DNA of 64,000 nucleotides from assembly GCA_018398585.1 (NCBI GenBank), contig JAGTTD010000009.1, positions 7,941,193 through 8,005,192 of the forward strand. Direction: 5' to 3'. Within the stretch, counting starts at the first letter, position 1; the number at the start of each line of letters is the position of its first letter. The notes beneath the pieces were generated by a model. The model worked only from the letters and a program-made list of their open reading frames with translations, did no database searches and was not told the origin of the DNA. The DNA comes from Simmondsia chinensis (taxonomy: Eukaryota > Streptophyta > Magnoliopsida > Caryophyllales > Simmondsiaceae). This document shows positions 19,498 to 31,800 of this stretch, piece after piece. The translations under genes were made by a program, and so were the position numbers.

Positions 19498-21515
19498 AAG
19501 TTTTTTTGGATAATTAGCGACAAATCGCAGTACAAAACAGGCAACTAGACTAGGCGAGCCCTGAGACCACCCAAAAAAAGATCGGGGAACAAAAAAGAAA
19601 ACCAAAAAAAGGGAAGACAAGCAAAAACAGGCAAAACACAAGCTCCAAAACACGACTAGGCTATACAAACCAAAAGACGGGAAAATGGGATAGCGACCCA
19701 ATAAATCTACTAAAGCAGGACACTCAACGAAAGTGGATCAAAGCCATCAAAGTTCAGCCCTAGTCTTTTCCCCATTTCCAGTGTGCATTCTGCAGCACGG
19801 ATTCTGCTGACATCTTCAACACTGTTGCCCTTTTCGGTCCTTTTTCCTTTCTTATTGGATTGCTCAGGCAGCCTCTTTGCACTACTTCCAGGAGACATGT
19901 CTTTAAGAAATTCTTGTAGGTCTCACTTAGCTTGCTCTTTTTTCCTACGCTTAAGGGCTCTGCGTCCCCTTTCAGACATGCCCACAGTGAGATCCTGATG
20001 CCTCGACCTTATTTTCTCCTTCGTTCCCCTACCTTGCTAGATTCCTGTATAGATTGCGCCAACTTCGCACTTAGGGAGTTCCCATCATCATGTCTTACAA
20101 TGGTATGGGGCTCAAAACCTGGTGGGAATTCAGGTCCCGAGGACACTGACACCATGTCAGTTGCAGCATCTGAAACTTGATTATCTTGAGGGGGTGAGTG
20201 GTCTTGTGATCCAGGTGATTTGACTCCACTGTCTTCAATCCAAGGCAAGAGGAGTGGGGGTTTCATATTGACTCAGTTAACCAGGATGTGTATTGCTGAC
20301 GATTGGGTTATAGCCAAAGTAGAGCGACGAGTGACAGTCGAGCATGGGTAGTGGATGACCTAGGGCCAACTACCAATAAATTGATGGTTAATGTGTAGCA
20401 TCATATGACCCGCTCTCAACTCGTTGATCCTTACATCCACAGTTCCAACCCTAGAGTGTGTATGCAGAACATCCTCCTGTGGTGGGCTAGCACCAGGGGC
20501 AAGAGGTTCCGGGTTGATACTAGCACTAGCACTCAGACCTTGTCAAGGAGTTAGAGCTCGTTCCCTGGTTAATCTGGCAGAAGCGGTGAGAGCGACAACT
20601 TTGGTAGAGTAGTTGGGAATTAATTCAGAATTTCCTTCTTTGCCAAAAACCATTCGAGCTCCCCTACTGAAGTTAACTTGCACCAGCTGTTGAATAGCTG
20701 ATAAGAAACATGTGTCTATGAGAACCCTTGCAACATCCACACATCTTATCGTCGATGTTCTAGAATCCACTGTAATGAATTTATCCCATATATTAGCAAA
20801 ATCAGTGAAGCACTTCATCGACCAGCACTATAGTGGCAGACCATGGATTTTAATCCAAACTCTTCTTTCAGAGTCCCAAGAGTTTTTTCATGAGTAACGA
20901 TACACCTGCTTAAATTTGCGAAGTTGCAATTGCCTCAGCCGAATCACAGGTAAGGATGAAAGTGTCTGAGCTCAGTCCTCTAGGGGCTAAATCATATAAG
21001 TTATTCTCCGTAATGAACCTAAGGACAGTATCATATGTGTTATCCTCAGAAGAATGAACTATTATCGATCTTCTCAGCCAGGCTTCCACGTGATTGTTTG
21101 TGTTGGCAATCACAACCTTGGGGACATTTTGACCCATTGTATCCCTAACCTGAGACATACAACCCATACGCTCTGGAGTGTGATTGGTAACTATAGCATT
21201 AACTCTTTGCCCACTTCTGAAGCACTAATCCTGTACATGTGCTTGGTTCTAAGGCAGATTGAAACAAGGCCCTCTACATTGATTAGCCCAATCAATTTTA
21301 ATTTTGTAACCCGCAACCCAACAACCATTCATGCACTCAATTGCCCCGAGAGCCTCACTCCTACGCCGGAATCTCACAAAACCATAAGGCAGTCTTGTTT
21401 TAACCCTTTTGTTTTGAAGAACAAAGGAGTCATAGATTGAACTAAACACTCGAAAAATAGCCTTAAGCCATGAATTTGAAGTTTTCTCCAGGAGATCATC
21501 AACATAAATGGACAC
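19498..21515 (-). pseudogene. Decayed LINE (L1-like) ORF1 with RRM, joined to a LINE 3' tail
   Basis: On the minus strand the frame starts SIYVDDLLEKTSNSWLKAIF and contains an RNA recognition motif (YGFVRFRRRSEALGAIECMN, 21,515-21,249). The conserved middle part of plant LINE ORF1 follows (WDKFITVDSRTSTIRCVDVARVL, in two pieces, 20,818-20,543). The C-terminal stretch ends LGLNFDGFDPLSL near 19,710. Stops and at least one frameshift interrupt it. The 3' tail begins at a T-run at 19,502 (a poly-A in the minus sense) with GATAATTAGCGACAAATCGC, which matches LINE tails at 37,405 and 62,385. Endonuclease and reverse transcriptase are absent, so ORF2 was lost. A host ORF1-like gene is a less likely reading. 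Confidence 0.65.
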
Positions 21516-22080
21516 TATTCATTGGGAGACGAAATTTGGAGTGCCCAAAAGGACGAATACGAAGATGAAGAGGTGGGGCAGAGGGCGGGTAGTGTTTTGC
21601 TTGTGGTGGAGGCGAAGGGTGGTGGTGGAGAGGAGAAAAGGTGGGGTGGGGTGGAGGAGATGAAGAGGTGGGTGGAGGCGGAGGGAAGGCGGGGGCGGGT
21701 GGTGGGGAGGAGAGGACGAAAAGGTGTGAAGAGGAGGATACGAAAAGGTGGGGGCTGGTGGTTGTGGTTGGGTGTGAGGAGACGAAGAGACGTGGAGAGA
21801 GGGCGTTGACAGTGGTTGGTCGGAAGGAGGTGTAGGCAGTGAGGCGATGGTGGGGGTGAGCGAGATGGTCAGTGGGGGTTAGTGGAGGTGAGTGAGGGAG
21901 GTGGAGGTGAATGCGGAGGGTAGAAGGGAGTGAGATGGTCGGAGGGTTTAGTAGGGGTGAGCGAGGAGGATGGAGGTGATGGGGGACAGTGGAGGTGGTG
22001 GTGGGGAGGCGGGCAATGCCGGTGTGGCAGTAGGGCGGTGGTGGATTTGAAATTTGGGGATGGTGACAGGCGTGTTAGAA
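21516..22080 (+). repeat. G-rich low-complexity tract
   Basis: About 550 bases rich in GGTGG, GGAGG and GTGGAGGTGAGTG. The open frames here (Gly/Arg/Glu-rich) follow from composition. It lies just upstream (minus sense) of the LINE ORF1 and could be the CT-rich LINE 5' end. Many G runs could form quadruplexes. Confidence 0.6.
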
Positions 22081-22790
22081 CGATAGGATAAACTTTAGCT
22101 TATTGAAATGGCACAAAAGACCTTACACATTTTATGTTCAAGTATTTATATGTTGTGGTAGAGGGAGGATCATACTACTATTTGTAGAGGAGTAAAGGGC
22201 GTCTTCCATCGAAACATCAATAATAATGTCCTTTCGTTGGTAGACGCATCTTTTTATTAACATATATATCTTTTCATTAATAATTATGTTTCTTCACTTA
22301 AAGACATGAGTCTTTACTAAGATTTATATTAGGGACATGCCTCTTTATTAAAAGATATGTTATTTCATCAATGCATATATATTTTTTCTAAAGAGACATT
22401 AGTCTTTTTCTTGACGAGGTTTTAGAAACAAACGGTTTAAGATTTGTGCACTTTTAAAGAGGTAGAGATTTGATAATAATAGAATAGAATAGAATAAAAT
22501 AGATTTACAGAAAGAAAAAGAAAAAGAGAGATCACGCCGACACAGCCACTTCGGAGTCCCGACAATTGAGCCCACCCCATCTCTGACATCTAACATCTTC
22601 ACCGTCGTTATACCAGATCCAATGCACCGCCGTTACATGCCACCGTCTTACCCTCCCACGTGCCCCTCTATTCCTCGCACGTGCCACCCTATTCTCCTTC
22701 TCTCTTTTTCCCTCTGAACCACAACTTTCCCACATTCCCTTCCGACCTCCAAAACCGCTTTTGGTTTTCCGGCGGGTAAAGGAGTGATTG
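22081..22790 (+). promoter_or_regulatory. Upstream region of the lipid-transfer gene
   Basis: It contains several degenerate copies of GACATG..TCTTTA (22,240-22,400), a TAATAGAATAGAATAGAATA tract, then a C-rich stretch from 22,530 that would suit promoter and 5' leader. No firm TATA box or transcription start can be set. Confidence 0.4.
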
Positions 22791-22813
22791 TTCTAGAATA
22801 TTCTAGAGGGTTC
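22791..22813 (+). promoter_or_regulatory. Heat-shock-element-like motif next to the start codon
   Basis: Five alternating units, TTC-nn-GAA-nn-TTC-nn-GAG-nn-TTC, with perfect 5-base spacing end 6 bases before ATG 22,820. Four units fit the consensus and the fifth differs by one base. Its place in the leader is unusual for a promoter element. Confidence 0.45.
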
Positions 22814-22819
22814 CACAGG

Positions 22820-25800
22820 ATGGAGTCGATTTTGGCGCGTGCGTTGGAGTACACTCTCAAGTATTGGTTGAAGTCATTTAGCAGAGATCAGTTCAAATTG
22901 CAAGGCCGCACTGCTCAGCTTTCTAATTTAGGTATACGATATGCCAATTTGGGGGAGTATTTTTTGGATCGGTTTTGTTTTTGGATTGGTTCTAGGTTAA
23001 TTAGGGATTTGGTGTGGATTTTGATGTGGTATTGTTTGATTTTGATTACAATTTTGTTCTTTATCTGGAAAATTGGGGCTGAATTAGGGCGAATTCTGAG
23101 ATCAGCCGGTTGTTTTTAATGTTAGAGTGTAAAATTAATTATGAGCCTTTAAGAGACAATTGGTTCCTTGACATGATATTAGGACCTTGTTGACTAAGAG
23201 GTTATGTGTTCAATCCCCAACAATTACCCTTTCAATTTTAAGATAATTTATGTACAATGTTATGAGATGAGTTTGTGCAATATTCACGTTTTGACAGCCC
23301 TATGGGTGCGTTAGGGGGCAATCCGGTAATGTAGTATAAAACCAATATGGGGCTTTTATCCATCAGCTTAAGCTTTTGGGATGGTTGATTCCTTGATATG
23401 ATGTTAGAATTTTGTTGATCAGGAATCACAAGTTTGATTCTCAATAGCGCCCCTTTCAATATTAAAGTGATTTAAGCACTAGGTATACAGTGGATCTTTG
23501 CAATATTCATGCTTTAAGATCCCAAAGGGCATTTGTGTGAGGGAGCAATGTTAAGAGTATGAAGCAAATCCCAAGCCTTCATTTATTAGCATAAACTTTT
23601 GGGACAGTTGGTTCCTTGATACGGTATTAGAGTCTTGTTGCCCAAAAGCTTACGAGTTCGATTCCTAACAGCGCCCCTTTCAATATTAATGAAATTTAAT
23701 TAAGCACTAGGTATAAGGTGAATCTCTGCAATATCCACGCTTTAAGATCCCAAAGGGCATTCACGTGAGGGTGCAATGTTTGTATGAAACCAATCCCGGG
23801 CCTTCATTTATTAGCTTAAGCTTTTGGAACGGTTGGTTCCTTGACATTTAATTGGTTTTAGCTGCGAGATTGACAATCTTGACAGTACTTGTGGATTTGT
23901 ATTGGATTTGTGCAGATATCAATGGAGATGCTTTACATTCAAGCCTTGGATTGCCGCCTGCTATTAGTGTCACAACAGCAAAAGTTGGGAAATTGGAAAT
24001 AGTGGTTAGTAATTGCCTCTGCACTACTGCCAAATATTTTTGCACATGTAATCAAGATGTGCAGGAAAGTGAGAAAGAAATTAATTAGAAAGCTGTAGAG
24101 TATTGAAATTAAAGGAAAGATAGAAAGAAAGACATGACTTCATTGCTTGGTTGGTAATACAATTTCCGCTTGCCCCCCTCATTGGACCGGGCCCACTTAT
24201 TGGGTAATCGTATTACTCTAGGCTCATATATGATATACCTAATTTGGGCATGTATCACAAAGCAACAATGTACTGAAAATCCTGCTTGGTTGGAACAATG
24301 ATAGTGTTAGCAAATGATACTATTTTAGTCATGTAGCAAAAGGAAAAAAGATTATGTGTGTAAATGTTCCTTTTCCTCTAATGATTTTACCGGAGATCAG
24401 TGTCTTAACGTCTATTGGTTGGATAGTCCAACACCTTAGCTTAGGCTCGCTATGGAGTTTTCATTTGATGAATCAGATTATCGTAACTCGCTGGTAACTG
24501 AAGCTTCTGGAAGTTTGCCCAATCGTTGATGTGATTTTTCATATTCTTGAGTCACTAAAGCATATTTTTATTAATGTGGATTTTAGCTGCCTTATGTGAG
24601 CAATGTGCAAATAGAGCCAATTGTCATACAAATAGATAGACTCGATTTGGTTCTTGAAGAAAACCCAGATGGTGAAGCGCGTCCCAGTTCAAACGGGTAT
24701 CATCTTTGCTTTGTGCCTGATTTGGAAAAACTAATAATACATGCGCAATGCGTATGCAACTATGGGTTGTCATTTATTTTACATTTTTTGATGGTTTCTG
24801 CAGTCATTCCACAAGTAGTTCAGGAAGGGGCAGTGGCTATGGATTTGCTGATAAGGTTGAACTCTGTCTTCTCTGCTTTTGATTGCACTATATCTTTGTT
24901 TGTTGACCAAAATGATCATGGCTTGTTTTGATTGGTCTTCCAAATCATGCACACTTGTGGTTGAGTGATCTCTTTTACAGTCTAAAATCCTTCGGGCTTC
25001 AGAGGCAAGGCTCCTAGCCTGCACTGCAGCCTCTCATGTATATGCTTCACGAGATAGCTTGACAATTTATATTGCTTCAGATTGCAGATGGAATGACTAT
25101 AGAAGTGCGCACTGTCAATCTTCTTCTTGAAACTCGTGGAGTTAGCCGTTGTCAAGGAGGGGCAACATGGTAATTTTTGTTCTTTTTTAATGTTAATTAT
25201 TAAATATGCGAAGAGGTTATATTATCATGTTCCTTGCATGTATAAAATGATGAATGCCATCTACAAAATTTTTCATGCCTTGAATTTATTGCCTCTTGGT
25301 GCATATACAGATTTTAATTATGTCTTCCTTCAATCTTTTGTGATGAGGGACGTTCTCCTTGGATTTGAATAGAGCGTATGAGCTAAGCTGCTTTGGTGCT
25401 TATTTCTTTCTTTTATCTGCAGGACACCCCCGATGGCATCTATGACTATGCGAAACCTTTTACTTTATACAACAAATGAGAACTGGGAGGTTTGCATTTG
25501 GCCTTTCTTGTACAACAATCCTTTTTGGTTTCTGTATTTGGACTGCCTATTTATCTGCAAACCTTCCTCTAACAGGTTGTTAATCTGAAAGAAGCCAGGG
25601 ATTTCTCCAGCAACAAAAATTTCATATACTTATTCAAGGCAAGTATGTCGGCTTTCATGTATTACCCTCTTATTTGACACATAGAATTCGTATACTTCTC
25701 TGGTTTTATATCCTGAATTCTGTTCTCCTTTGCTTCTGCATAAGACTTTCTTTGCGAATCACCCTCTAGTACTTGCTCTGAGCTGATTTTTTATTGTGTG

Positions 25801-28800
25801 CTTCCTGCTTTTCCTATGCACCTTTTAGCTTCAATTCTATTTTTCTACATCCTTGCTTTCGTTTTCTGCCCCTTTGTTGTGTTGTACTTTCTGTTGGATG
25901 ATTTATTTTCTTTCTTGCTATGTTCTTGCTACCAGAAACTTGAATGGGAGTCTCTATCCATTGATCTTTTGCCTCATCCTGACATGTTTATGGATACACG
26001 TGTAACTTCTGCTGAAGAGGGAAAGAAAGATGATGATGGTGCAAAACGCTTTTTCTTTGGTGGAGAACGTTTTCTTGAGGGGATATCAGGACAGGCTTAT
26101 GTAAATTCCTCCCTTACAGTTTCTGGTTGGCTTGTTGATCTCTTTATCTTGTGGAAGCAGTTTATTTATGGAGGAAGCCAATTGCTCAACGTCCTATTTA
26201 TGTGCCTGTCAGATAACTGTACAGAGGACACTGCTTAATGATCCCCTGGGGCTTGAGGTCAGACTACACATCAGCGAAGCTGTTTGCCCTGCGTTAAGTG
26301 AACCAGGTTAGAGTTGTCTATGCTGTTTGTGTGTATTTCCATGGAAGCATCTTGTCGGGTCTTAACCTTCATCTAATTCAAGCAGGATTGCGTGCTCTTC
26401 TTCGCTTTCTGACGGGGTTATATGTTTGTCTCAATAGAGGAGACGTGGATCCAAATACTCAGCAGGTTGGGATGACTATCAACCTTTTCTTAGTTGTAAA
26501 ATTTGGAGTGAGGAGGTATATTTTTGGTTGAATTTTGACTTACCATGGCCTTTGGTTTGCCTATCAGCTATTAAGAGAGGCAGCAGGGTGTTCTTTAGTC
26601 TCTATCTTAGTTGATCACATCTTCTTCTGTATCAAAGATGCTGGTCAGTCCAATTCTCTCCATTTTTGTTAATTTCTTTTTCTTTCTCAGCCCTTTTTAT
26701 GTAAGCTTCACATATTGTTCCAGTGGTGACATGTTTTTTTTCCTGGTTTTCATAAACTGTATTCTAACATTTACGCTTTATTTCTCATTGCTTCCAGAAT
26801 TCCAGCTCGAACTTTTAATGCAGTCGCTTTTCTTTTCAAGGGTATGTCACGTTTATCGTGCCTTTTTGATGGACAACCTTAATCCAAACCAAAAAGTTAC
26901 ATGAAGTGATCCAGGAATATGAGAATATCACTCAATGTTTCTTATCTGAATTTCTCCTCTTAAGGGTATTTCATAAGTTTGGTGTGGGGCCATTTATTTC
27001 AATTATTTCAAGTTTTTTTATGAAGCTTACTATTATGTGGATTTAAAGATCTTTACAGCCTCTGAGGTTATTTACAAGCTTTTGTATGGGTTTTCCTCTG
27101 CAAAAGTACTTCATCATGCTTGATACGTCCTTTTGCATGTAGAGTGTCAAATCAATTTCCATGGCAGAAGTTTGTAACATATGTGATTTGATTATTTACT
27201 GGAGATTAGGGGTTTGTTATGGCTTCCAAAGAAGGCTGCTTGTTTTGTTGATCATAGTATGATTTGGTCTGGTTCATTAATATGCTGTCCGCAAGCATGC
27301 ATTTTTGGATCTGAAGCTTCACCTTGTAACTATTGATTATGAAGGTCATTTCAATTCACCCAAAAAAGATACCATGTCTTGGAACTTGTGAGCATGTACA
27401 GCGATATGCATACGAGAGTCTTTTGGATTGCTATTGGGAATTCTGTAGCATCTTATCATGTTCCCTTCCTTTCAGGCGAGTATATCTGATGGAGAAATTT
27501 CCAAAAACTTGACTCAAATCACAATTGATGGATTCTTTTTGAGGTAAGCAATTCTTTTTCCACATATTAGGAGTTTTTCTTGTCTTTGCAATCCCTTCAG
27601 TTGGATCTTTGTTTAGGATTTGTCTTGCTTAGTCTAGTGCCTGTGCTATCTGGTTTTACACAGTCTTGGTTCTGTTTATTATTTTTCCGTGCTGAAATTC
27701 ATTGAAATTCCAGATCTTTCCTTTGAAAATTTACTCCTTAACTTATTCATTGGTCGTTGACTCTCGACTGCATTACTAATGCAAGTTTTCCTTTTTGTTG
27801 CAACTTTGGGTTTCTATTTTGTGACTCCTACGCATCATGCATATTGATTTATCCATTTCTTCAGAGCTTTCATTTTTGAACTCCTGTGTGTACTCAAGAG
27901 TTTTTATGCTCTTCTTTTTTTCCAATTTCCCTTTCTTAAATAGAAGGTTTGGCGTCATCTCTTCAGGCAACACTTACACATAATAGTTTTCAGTGATAAG
28001 TAGTGCTTATGCATCCAAACAAGATTCCTAGAAGCACATGGATCATGGTTGACATGACTTAGCTTTTAAAACACATTTTGTTTAAGTGGATTACCCTATC
28101 GAGTTATATCACAGTGGAAACATGTCCCCTCTAAAATTCTCTATTAAGTTCAGTTGCCCAATCCCACCACTGCTGAATTAACCAAAAATGGAAAACAGAA
28201 AGACTCAACAATTTGAGCTTCTCCCATTGTTCCATTTAAATGTTCAAGATCCATAAGTGGCATGAAGAAGCATCTGATTTGTCGAAACTATAGAGTTAGG
28301 TGCCAATTGCAATTGCATGGTCTGACCTGCATTTCTCAGGTAATATGTCTTATACTTTTTTCATTGCTATTGTTAGTGTTTGAAATCAAGAGTGTTTAAA
28401 AATTAAAAGTGAATGTCTCATTTCAACAAATCCTTTGTCCTACTGTTGTGTCATTTTGTCTTTTTTTTTTTATGCACAACTAAATTTTGCTGCTCATCAA
28501 ATGGAGAACTTCTCATAATTTGCTCCCAAGCATCCTGGAGCAAAAATCAAACTATACACAGGAAACACATAAACACACAAAAAAAAAAAAAAAAAAAAAA
28601 CCCTTAACAGAAGCCCAAAGCCAAAGCACATAAGATGCTTGATGGAGCATTAGGTTCTTAATCCAAGCTCTGGACCCATGATGCTGATATGAAAGTTGAG
28701 AATTATAATACATGCAGTACATTTCATATGGTTGATTACTATATTTTAGGGAATATAGGAGATGAACTTTCTAGTGACAATATGTGAATAGAAAATGTCA

Positions 28801-31800
28801 TGTTTACAAACACAAGAGTTTCTCTTGTTCATATGACAAAATCAATACATCTTTGATAGTTGTTTGACTGTGGTTTCCTCTCATGTTGTCCTATTAAGGA
28901 AAGAAAGAATGGAGAAGAATTTCAGTTTGTGTTGCTCATAGAGTCTTACTCTACTTCGAGTTCTCTGATGCTTCATTTAGTTTTTGGAGCCATGTTGCAT
29001 GTGCAATTTGTTCGAATAGTGCCTCTTTAGTTATTAGTTTGGGTATCTTTCGTGGATCCCCCCTTTTATGATCATATTTATCTTGGAGCATTCTGTCTAT
29101 TGTTTTGTGTATTTCCCCAGGAGTAATATCGGCAGACCTACTCAGTTTCACTTCATAGAATTGCTGTTCCAAATGAGATTTTAGCTTTCTGGCCGGAACT
29201 ATGTTGTGTCTACTTGGCATTACTTACGACTGCCAGTCAAGGAAGAGAAATCTGAAATGCCCATGTTTACTTTTATGCAGGGATACCATTTCGAGACCTC
29301 CATGCACGTTAATTCAACCATCAATGCAGACCTTCACAAAATTTGTCGACCGTATTCCTGATTTTGGTATTGGTTAACCCGTTTATTTTGGTTTTTTGTG
29401 CAGTAAAATTTGGATGATTAATATAATGGCGAACATTCTTATCTAAATTTAATGTCCTCTTCGTATTTTTGTGGACAGCAATGAATTTTCTTCCTCCAAT
29501 ATATCCTCTGGAAAATCAACCGTGGCTGTCAAGTAAGGGTGCTCCATTTATCTGCATCCATTCTCTACAAGTCAAGCCGTCCCCAGCACCACCTCTGCTT
29601 GCTTCACGAACAGTCATCGACTTCCAACCTCTAATGGTAGGATGCCATTTGTTAGTGTAATACTTTTGGACCCGAATATGCATAATGATCTGCAGTCCTA
29701 AGTTTAGTGTCTCCTTTTATTGTCCAGATCCATCTCCAGGAGGAGTCCTGCCTCAGGATATCATCCTTCATATCTGACGGAATTGTGGTCAATCGTGGTG
29801 CAGTTTTACCTGATTTTTCTGTAAACTCCTTCATGTTAACTCTAAAAGAGATAGATCTCACAGTTCCATTGGACACTGTAATGTTGGATAGTCTTGCTTG
29901 CAGTCAAGAAAGCCGTATGCAGAGCGCATTTTCTGGAGCTGTGCTTCACATTGAGAATCTGTTTCTGTTTGATGACCCTTCTCTGAGGCTGAGGTTACTG
30001 GATCTGGAGAAAGATCCTGCATGCTTCTGCCTCTGGGAAGATCAACCGATTGATGCCGGCCAGAAGAAATGGACTGCTGGAGCTTCATGTTTTATTTTGT
30101 CCCTTGATACGTCCGTTGACTTAGAAGGCACTAGAACTTTCTCGCCTTCATCAGCATTGTGGAGATGCGTTGAGGTTAAAGAAGCTTGTGTCGAGGTAGC
30201 TATGGTAACTCCAGATGGGAGCCCATTAACCCGTGTTCCTCCACCAGGGGGTATTGTGAGAATTGGGGTTGCTTGTGGGCAGTATTTATCCAATGCTTCT
30301 GTTGATCAGTTGTTCTTTGTCCTGGATCTCTATGCATATTTTGGAAGTGTAAGTGAAAAGATAGCTAAGAGTAAGAGATCAAGAATTCCAAAGAACGAGT
30401 CTTCAAGTGGGAACTGGCTGTCACAAGCTCCCAGTGACACTGCCGTGAGCTTAGCAGTGAGGGACCTTGAGCTCAGATTTCTGGAAAATTCCTCCATGAA
30501 TAGACAGGGAAAGCCTCTTGTTCAGTTTGTTGGAGAAGATTTGTTTATTAAAGTTGGCCATAGAACTCTTGGTGGTGCAGTTGCTATTTCATCCACTGTA
30601 AGATGGAATGCTGTTGAGGTGGACTGTGTAGATGCAGAAGCAAAATTTGTGCACTGCATTTGCAGTATGTCGACTTCTCATACAAATGGCTCTCTACTAA
30701 CCACAAATGGATGCCATGCACTCAGGCCTGTGTTTTGGGTAGCCAATAAAGGGAAGAAGCACTTAAGGGCGAATGCTGTTGATTTGCCATTTTTGGTTGT
30801 AAGTATGGTTCACGTAATTCCTTTTGGTGCAGAGGATGCTGAGTGTCACAGCTTGAATGTGTCAGCCAGTATAGCAGGTGTTCATCTTGGTGGAGGAATG
30901 AACTACACGGAGGCTCTGCTACATAGATTTGGAATTCTTGGGCCTGATGGTGGTCCTGGGGAAGGGCTTTCAAAAGGATGGGAGAACTTGTCATCAGGGC
31001 CACTCTCAAAACTTTTCAAACCGTCACATCTCGTTATGGATAACAAACGAAGTATGACACCCTTCTTCTGTTTGTTGTGGGCAATTGACATTTGAATCAA
31101 TGCAAGTGTCACACACTCAGAGACACTCAAATTTACATGTGCTTGCACACTCAGAGTGGGAGGAGAGAGTGGGGCTGGGAGAGGGAATTTGAATATAAGA
31201 TCTCTTTTCTTAGAGCCTCAACCTTGTTAATCATTGGGTCTAGAAGCCATGGTTGGAGAGAGACACCTGCGCATGAACTGCACACGTGATAACTGTGAAG
31301 TGGGAACGGAACTGTAATGCCATGTTATATGATTACATTAGGCTATAGCCATTAACATCTGCATCTGTACATGAGCATATTTGCAAGTGTTTGCACACAG
31401 ACACAACCACAGACATGTAGGCACACATTCCTACCAACACACACTCGATGCACGTGTGGTTCACTGAATTATTTTGCATGCTCTTACTTGTCATTATGGG
31501 TGGTAGTTGGTTCTCTATTATCTTGACTTTTGTCTTTATTGAATTCTGCTCCTCCTATCACTAAGCAAAATGATTAAATATTATTGTAGGTGAAAGTTCT
31601 GAAGATGGCCATGCCAGCTATTTCTCTCACTTGGGAAAGCCAGATGATGTCAGTGTATCGGTGGAACTTAGTGATTGGTTGTTTTCTCTCGAAGGTGCTG
31701 AGGAGATCGCACGAAGTGTGCTGCTCGACAATAATGAATATGGTAGCAGAGAAGAGAGATGTTGGCACACAACTTTCAAGAGTTTGCAGATTAAAGCAAA

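Noticed and set aside
21522..21835. Gly/Arg/Glu-rich frames of 64-95 codons
   Set aside because: They are produced by the G-rich GGTGG/GGAGG low-complexity tract.
29652..31148. Minus-strand frames opposite the large exon 16
   Set aside because: They are shadows of the conserved plus-strand coding sequence.
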